Below the pieces are notes generated by a model, which saw only the letters and a program-made list of their open reading frames with translations, was not told the DNA's origin and made no database searches. Shown piece by piece: positions 57,985 to 64,000 of a stretch of DNA of 64,000 nt. Source of the DNA: Schizonepeta tenuifolia (taxonomy: Eukaryota; Streptophyta; Magnoliopsida; Lamiales; Lamiaceae); assembly GCA_029490685.1 (NCBI GenBank), contig CM055956.1, positions 95,802,810 to 95,866,809 on the forward strand. Direction: 5' to 3'. Numbering within the stretch: the first letter of the stretch is position 1; every line of letters begins with the position of its first letter. Made by a program: the position numbers and the translations under genes.

Positions 57985-58679
57985 TAGGGATGACAATGGG
58001 TCGGGTTTTTGTGGGTATCCGCACTTTTTAAATCCTAATGGGACGGGTTTGGAAAATATTAAATAGTTTTGGGACGGGTTTGGGTAGAAACATGCAAACC
58101 CGTCACGGGTTTGGGTCGGGTTTGAGCAAATACTGCCGGATACTCGCTATCCAAACCTATTTATATATATATAAGATGAAAGATATTATATGTATAATTT
58201 ATCATATAATTACAACTATTAGTATAAATATTATAATAGATTTAGGGTTTTATATTATTTTCTTAACCCACACACACATTTCGTAAGAGTCGAGTCTTTA
58301 ATGTTTCTCCTCTACTTCTGTTAATGTACTTCCGAAATATGACGATACAGTGGCATCTTCAATAATTCATAATCTTCTAGTTATGTTTTAAGATTTTGTA
58401 AGTTCGTAGTATTTCGCATTAAGATTAATGTTAGTGAAATTTTCTATTGATGTTTTCGTTTTAATAATATTTATAATATTTTGTTATTTGATGTTTATTT
58501 TTTAGTATTCGGGTTTTTAGCGGGTAATAAACGGGTATTACCCAACTGATTCGGGTCGGGTATGGGTAATAAAATTATTTTTTAATCGGGTTTGAAACGG
58601 GTTTGGGTGTGAAAAAATTTCATGAATTTGAATTTGAAAAATGCTTAATGGGTGGGTACCCGACCCATTGTCATCCCTA
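57985..58679. mobile_element. hAT-type non-autonomous element
   Basis: It begins TAGGGATGACAATGGGTCGG and ends with the complement (CCCATTGTCATCCCTA). The perfect 8-bp TSD GGACTAAC lies at 57977-57984 and 58680-58687, the size used by hAT. Arms contain repeated GGGTTTGGGTCGGG-like text. It is 695 bp with no transposase. The 82-aa ORF at 58038-58286 is not a credible gene. Confidence 0.92.
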
Positions 58680-58845
58680 GGACTAACCACGCCCTGCACG
58701 AGTAATGATAAATAAAACTGCCACCAAAGTCAACTATACCACGAGAACTCCTAATATATTTATATAATTAGTGTGTACCGCGTCAAAATTTAATAGTGTC
58801 ATTTAACATTATGATATTTAAAATAAAAAAATATAATTAATAAAT

Positions 58846-59046
58846 ACTCTCTCTGTCCACGAAATGATTGTCACATTATGGACAACACGGATTTTAAAAA
58901 AAAATAGTTGATAGTAGTGACTTATAGTGAGTATTGTTGTGAGTGGCATAAGGGTCCACAATAAATGTGAGTGGAATAGCAAAAGTGGCAACCATTTCGT
59001 GGACAAAATTAGCAAAAGTGAAAATCATTTCATGGACGGAGGGAGT
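58846..59046. mobile_element. Stowaway-like MITE
   Basis: The left end CTCTCTCTGTCCACGAAATG pairs with the right end, which reverse complemented reads CTCCCTCCGTCCATGAAATG. TA on both sides. About 200 bp. The middle has 'gagtggcataagggtccac', shared with the element at 7463. Confidence 0.88.
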
Positions 59047-59511
59047 AATTTGTTTAAATTCATAGTACAACCACAAATTACTAAGAGAATTGTTATATAC
59101 AAATGAAAAGACGGGGTGTATTCACTCGCTCACCAACTTCTTTCAGGTGCAAGGAAATAAAGGAAATCTAAGTAAGTATATGCATAAAATAAAAACGATC
59201 AATTCTTAAAATAATTAATTTTGTAATTACCTCACAATCTGTCAAAATATTCATCATCAACCATGTAGTTTTTGTGTCATGCGTCTTACCATCATCGTCG
59301 CATATCAAAATTTTGAGATCTTTTGCTAGTGACTCATGGAATATTAATATACAATTGACCATGACTGAACACAAGCTTTGGTAGGCACTTCGAAGCAGAT
59401 TAGGTTGACTCTTGTTTATATAAGGTTATAGTTTAACAAACAGTCAATGGGAACTGCCTCCTTTGGAATTGAAATGGAAATTTAGTAAAATTCCAATGGG
59501 TTCATGAGCAT
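59047..59511. other. AT-rich non-coding sequence
   Basis: The ORF at 59168-59374 (minus, 68 aa) has no recognisable features, though it may belong to the decayed Helitron next door. Confidence 0.4.
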
Positions 59512-59760
59512 TCATTTGAATGGAAACTTTTTGTTCGTATTCTTTCTAGAAATAAATTTGGCTTCAATTATACGGTCCCGGAGTTTTGTTACTATCATCC
59601 TAGTGCCATAGAAAAACTCATTCGACATATCGATATTCCTAGTAAGCATGATGATGCATCTTTCCTTCAATTTAATTTTGTCCCTCTGCAATCCTTTACT
59701 TGATCGTGTTAAGATATTCAAGTGAGAATACATCATCATTTAATTTGTTTATTTATATAC
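59512..59760 (-). pseudogene. Helitron helicase fragment (PIF1-like, late motif region)
   Basis: The minus frame reads LKERCIIMLTRNIDMSNEFF then YGTRMIVTKLRDRIIEAKF. Plant Helitron/PIF1 helicases have, near their C-terminus, a segment of the form LKxGxPxMLLRNID...GLCNGTRLxVTxLxxxVIEA, which this follows closely with several substitutions. No Rep domain and no Walker motifs are found nearby. A small relic of an autonomous Helitron. Confidence 0.7.
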
Positions 59761-59916
59761 CCATTATTCTCTTATAATGGATTAGAAAATAATTTTCGAT
59801 CTTGTCATCTTTCCAAACTTGCATAGTAATATGAATAAATCGATGAATACTACAAATGAAATATTAAAAAAATATTAAAAAAATAAGTTTCAAATTTAAA
59901 TTTGAAATATATACTA

Positions 59917-60168
59917 CTCCCTTCGTCCCACGAAAGATGACCTATTTTCCTTTTTGGGACGTCCCGCGAAAGATGACATCTTTCTATATCAGGAAATAAT
60001 TATTTGCATTTACACTGTTTTTATATATTTTTTAGTATTTATTCACACTACTTTTACATTCTTTATCAATAAAATACTCCATTAAATATATCCACTGCCC
60101 TTAATCCATTTATTCTTAATATATAAGCCGGAATGAAAGAGGTCATCTTTCGCGAGACAGAGGAAATA
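59917..60168. mobile_element. Stowaway-like MITE
   Basis: The left end CTCCCTTCGTCCCACGAAAG pairs with the reverse complement of the right end, TTTCCTCTGTCTCGCGAAAG, followed on both strands by ATGACCT. About 250 bp. It sits within the first copy of a duplicated segment. Confidence 0.85.
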
Positions 60169-60320
60169 CAATTTAAGAACATGTCTCAATCTTGATTAAT
60201 AATTAATTTTACAACTCATTCTCGCCACAACATGTATAGTAATCTCCGTTGAACCTATATATATATTTTGTTTCGATTGAAGATATTTGTTCGCGTCTTA
60301 AACTTACGTAGTAATATCGG

Positions 60321-61827
60321 TGATGGTCCCGATACGAGTTACTGGTGTATGGGGGGGAGAATACACCAGTTAGATTTAAAACTAAACTCCTGAAAATATC
60401 TTCAACCGAGTAAAAAGAACTCAGTTGGAATCTCACAGCTGAGTAAGCGACCTCAGCTGGAAGGGTGGTGTTGTGCGGAATGTGGTGAAAATTAATAACT
60501 CGTAAAACAACTTACGCTTTTATGCACGGTTGGTCAAGAACCAAGACAGTTGATGCAAAGATGCAGTTTGTATGCGGTTAGATTGGTCAGTTGAATATGC
60601 GATAAATAACTGAGAAATAAATACAACACACGATGATTTAACGTGGTTCGGAGAAAACTCCTACGTCCACGGGGAGATGTGAGTCCACACAACTCTGTCC
60701 AAGTTCTTCTGGACAAACCACACAGCTTACGCGGGCTGTGCAACCGTTAAGGATAAATTTGCGGGTACTTACCAACCTTACAGTTTAGTTTTCGGGTACT
60801 AAACAACCTATCTACTCAATTCCGGGAAGAGTAAAGTCCTAACACTCCTTTTGAGAGGAAGTGTGAAAAAGATGGGTTCCAACTAAATGCTCGAACACGA
60901 GGTGAGCTTTGATCTAACACTCTACGAACTCTCACTAAGTGATGTTCTCAAGGTTCGATCTTAAAGACACAGAAACTAACTCTAGAACTCTCAACAAGTG
61001 ATGTTCTAAAGGAATTAATGCAGTTCAGCTCGTGAAGAATTTTGCTCTTTCTTTCGCTCTCTGGTTTCTTCTCGCGTATTTGTCTTGTATTTGTCTTCTG
61101 AAAGAAGGCCTCTATTTATAGGCGGAGAGAATCAACTAGCCATTGGAGGAGCTGTTGATCTCTGTTCTTTGATAGCGATGGCTTGTCTCTCATCTCTGCA
61201 GACTTTCCCGATATAGCATTTGTGCTCTTCTGCTTTCCATCTGAGACAACCTTGTGTTGGGCCAAATGGGGTAGTGACTGAACGGTCAAACCCTCACGTG
61301 ACTTTCTTATTTGAAATTCAAATCTTAACAACAGACTTCCAACAAGGAGTGGTCGGTTAAGACTTTCGATCTTCAACTAGCTTGTTCTTCAGCTGATGTT
61401 CTATCTGACTGCTGACAGTTGAACTCTCAGCTGACTTCTACTTCATGCTGTTGATCTTCTGGGTTGAGTTATACAACTGATGTTCTGAAACTGAATGCTC
61501 AGTTGTCTTCCTTGTATCTTCTCCCTTTTTGAATTCACATGGAATGAACGCTCAGTTGTGAGGAACACAACTGATGTTCTATCTCTTGAGTGTAACTTCC
61601 CCCTTTCTCAATGCTTCATATGATGAACGTTCAGTTGTCTTCTTTACAACTGATGTTCTATCTGAGTGAAGCCTTGTTGCCGTCTTCAGCTGGAGTCCTG
61701 TAAAGATAAAATCTTAACTTTGCTCAAACAGCGAGTCTAACTGCTAACAGTAGGAACTGGCAACATCTACTCCGTTGGGGTCAGTTGGTTTGGGAATCAA
61801 TCAAAACTTTTACTTAAATTTCCAACA
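60321..61827 (+). repeat. Solo LTR, probably Copia type (SIRE/Maximus-like)
   Basis: It starts TGATGGTCCC and ends TTTCCAACA, with the TSD ATCGG on both sides (60316-60320 and 61828-61832). It is 1,507 bp. Text such as 'acgtggttcggagaaaactcc' and 'gggggagaatacaccag' is typical of large plant Copia LTRs. Several 'caactgatgttctatct' units recur at 61390-61670. Orientation is uncertain. Confidence 0.75.
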
Positions 61828-61899
61828 ATCGGGCTATAATTTCAAACAAAGTATTATTTAATATAGTATAGATTTAATAAAAAATAATTTTTTTCCTAC

Positions 61900-62215
61900 A
61901 TCTTGTCTTCATTTCAAACTTGCCTAATAATATGCGATAAATCCCTAAATATTACAAAGGAAACATTAACATAATATTAAAAAAAAGTTTTAAGTATAAA
62001 TTTTAAAATTAACTCCAATTTAAGAAAATATTTCAATACCAATTAAGAAGTAATAATACTACTCATTTTCTCCAGAATATATATAGTAATCTCCTATTAT
62101 AATCCGAACCTGTTTATATATAAACATATACCCGTTTCTTTCTGATTGAAAAAAAATTTACAATTTGTTGACATCTTAAACCTATACAGTAGTATCGGGC
62201 TATAAACTTGAATTT
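61900..62215 (+). repeat. Second copy of a duplicated segment
   Basis: The run from 'tcatttcaaacttgcctaataatatg' to 'gtagtatcgggctataa' parallels 59800-60320 plus 61828-61840 (cttgcatagtaatatg ... gtagtaatatcgg | gctataa), once the MITE at 59917 and the LTR at 60321 are removed. The two copies are direct and diverged. Non-coding. Confidence 0.7.
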
Positions 62216-62246
62216 TTGAAAGTAAACATTGCTCATATATAATATA

Positions 62247-63155
62247 GAGACATATTTTGAAATAGCCATAATGATTATTAAAATATAAATTTTGGCCCAC
62301 CTTCTTCAAAAATATAAATTTTGGCCATTTTTTTCAATTTGGGACGAAAATACCCTTAATGAAATGCGGAGCGGGTCGGGTGTGACGCGGGTTAGGTCGG
62401 GCGAGTATGAGGCATTTGGTACTTTTGGTACAAATTTAGTCTTATTAGTACCAATTGTTCTAGTACATCTGGTACGAATTTAACCTTATTAGTACCAATT
62501 GTTCCAGATTTGGTACAACTGGGACGAATTGTCAAATTAGTTCCAGATGTTCCAAGTTATGATATGGTACTCTTGGAACGAACATTCCAATTATTTCAAG
62601 TTATACTACTCCGATTTTGCGGCTCCGCCTTCGGCTCCGATTATACGGCTCCGCCTTCGCTCCGATTATTAATATAAGGATAATCATCGGGCAACAATTT
62701 AGATTTTTTCGGCTCGCTCCGAGGCCTTCGGCTCCCCTCCGCTCGAATCTTGACCAAAGAATAAGCGGCAAACAAAAAAACGAAGAGGCAAACAAAAATT
62801 TGGAAATTAAAAAAAAAATTGAAAAAAAAAAACAGAAAAAAGGAAAAAAATCTGGAAAATTAAAAAAAGAAAACAGAAAAAAAGAAAAAGAAATCTGGAA
62901 AATAAGAAAAAAATAGAAAAAGAAAAGAAAAATAAACTGGAAAATAAAAAAAAAAACAGTAAAAAAAGAAAAAAAAATTGAAAAGGAAATTAAGTGTCAA
63001 TAAAATTGATCAAAGAGTGATGGATCACAAATAAAAGAGGGAAAGGGGTATTTAGGTCTTAAGTTCAAAAAAATGGCTATAATTTATATTTATGAAGAGG
63101 GTGGACCATAATTTATATTTCAATACTTATATTGGCTATATCACATGATATTCTC
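62247..63155. mobile_element. MULE-type non-autonomous element with perfect 9-bp TSD
   Basis: The left end GAGACATATTTTGAAATAGC pairs with the reverse complement of the right end, GAGAATATCATGTGATATAGC. Further in, AAATATAAATT(T/A)TGG(C/T)CCACC is shared. The TSD TATAATATA lies at 62238-62246 and 63156-63164. It is 909 bp. The interior holds 'ttggtac' repeats (62420-62590), the dispersed repeat copy 2, and a 150-bp A-rich tract (62800-62980). No transposase. Confidence 0.85.
62647..62798 (-). repeat. Dispersed repeat 'gagccgaaggcc', copy 2
   Basis: Reverse complement of copy 1 at 47363-47515 with few differences. An extra short direct repeat 'ggctccgccttcg' follows at 62623-62660. It lies in the middle of the MULE-type element. 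Confidence 0.75.
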
Positions 63156-63367
63156 TATAATATAAATACAAAAAAAAATTAAAATCAATTTTCAAGTATA
63201 AACTTAAAAATCATAAAATGCACAAAATCACTTAAAATATTTATACTTGATTCAAAATAATCTTTCATTTCTCAAACTCATGGGCCGGGCAATACTAACT
63301 AATTACATGAACCGTTTTATTTATATTTGAGAATAATTTTACTGCATGTTATTGTCTCAAACTCGTA

Positions 63368-63564
63368 CTCCCTCCGACCCACTGAAATTGTCATGTTACT
63401 GTTCGGCATAGTAATTAAAAATAAGGATAAAAGGATAGAAAGTAGGTAGGTCACATCACTTTTGAAGGATTTTGAAGTGTAAAAATTTTCTTTATTTGGA
63501 AGATGAAATATGAGTGGGACACCTAAATAAGAAAAGAATGACAATATGAGTGGGCAGGAAGGAG
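63368..63564. mobile_element. Stowaway-like MITE
   Basis: The left end CTCCCTCCGACCCACTGAAA follows TA. The right end, reverse complemented, reads CTCCTTCCTGCCCACTCATA, then TA. The arms pair over about 20 bp with mismatches, and 'ttgtcat' is shared just inside. About 197 bp. Confidence 0.8.
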
Positions 63565-64000
63565 TATATTACAATGACGAATCTGTTTATACATATATAA
63601 AAGACCACTTGATAGTCGATATCAATATTGAATTTAAACATAATGGTTGGTGTGATTTTATGTCTTTGATAGTCGATATTCATATTTAATTTAAATATAT
63701 TAGTATTTATATAGTTCCCAAATGCGTAGAGTCTCCTTGAAAAGTTTTTTTAATTAGAATATTTTTTTATTAAATGTTAAATGATTTTTTTAATGTTTAT
63801 ATTATTGAACTGTGTTGTTTTTACAAATTTTACTGTTGGTGTAATTTCGACCTTTTAAAGTTATTTTGATAACTAATATGTTAGTATATATATCATCTAT
63901 CTATGCTAAATGTCAAGTATGGCAGCAAGTCATCAAAAGCCTTTTGATTTCTAGTGTGTAGGCCATTGAGCATCAACAGAAAATTATTTTTCATTGTAAT
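63565..64000. other. AT-rich non-coding sequence to the window end
   Basis: I see no gene. A short direct repeat 'gatagtcgatat(c/t)' occurs at 63611 and 63669. Confidence 0.45.

Noticed and set aside
62601..62916. Lys-rich plus ORF of 99 aa
   Set aside because: Half of it translates an A-rich tract; it belongs to a non-coding MULE-type element.
1..64000. CRISPR arrays, bacterial operons, tRNA or rRNA genes
   Set aside because: No regularly spaced short repeats, no bacterial gene layout, and tRNA-like strings are only retroelement primer-binding sites.

Overview
The window looks like a repeat-rich stretch of a flowering-plant nuclear genome, probably a eudicot. It is AT-rich, the one intact gene is split by GT-AG introns, and most of the DNA is nested plant-type transposable elements (Gypsy, Copia, Tat, MULE, hAT, PIF/Harbinger, Stowaway, Helitron) plus one endogenous pararetrovirus. 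I cannot fix the species. Boundaries below were read by eye from terminal TG/CA or inverted repeats and target-site duplications (TSDs).

Layout. 1-7.1 kb: the 3' LTR of one retroelement lies beside a second Gypsy-type LTR that is split by a 3.2 kb solo LTR. 7.46-9.84 kb: a Stowaway-like element carries a nested PIF/Harbinger element whose ORF1 (Myb/SANT-like) gene is broken. 10.3 kb: a stretch resembles the 3' flank of the pyruvate decarboxylase gene 38 kb away. 10.7-20.4 kb: a Copia retrotransposon on the minus strand has both LTRs and a TSD but broken gag and pol, and is split by a second solo LTR. 20.5-35.5 kb: an AT-rich cluster has Helitron-like ends and a recurring GC-rich motif of about 65 bp. 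It is interrupted by a third solo LTR and by an internally deleted element of the same large-LTR family, whose primer-binding site occurs in four tandem copies. 37.25-44.64 kb: about one genome length of an endogenous caulimovirid on the minus strand, with recognisable coat, movement, protease-RT-RNase H and transactivator-like regions, all decayed. 44.7-47.16 kb: the antisense extra ORF, polypurine tract and LTR of a Tat-type Gypsy element.

48.79-51.35 kb holds the only gene I regard as intact and functional: a six-exon pyruvate decarboxylase on the minus strand (604 aa predicted) with a TATA box. 53.84-56.63 kb is a Pack-MULE with long inverted repeats and a 9-bp TSD. It captured the 3' part of a CYP86A-like cytochrome P450 and was later split by a solo LTR. 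58-64 kb holds an hAT element, several Stowaway MITEs, a Helitron helicase relic, a Copia-type solo LTR, a duplicated segment and a second MULE-type element.

Only the decarboxylase forms a working unit; everything else records insertion, recombination and decay. I found no tRNA, rRNA, CRISPR or prokaryotic features.
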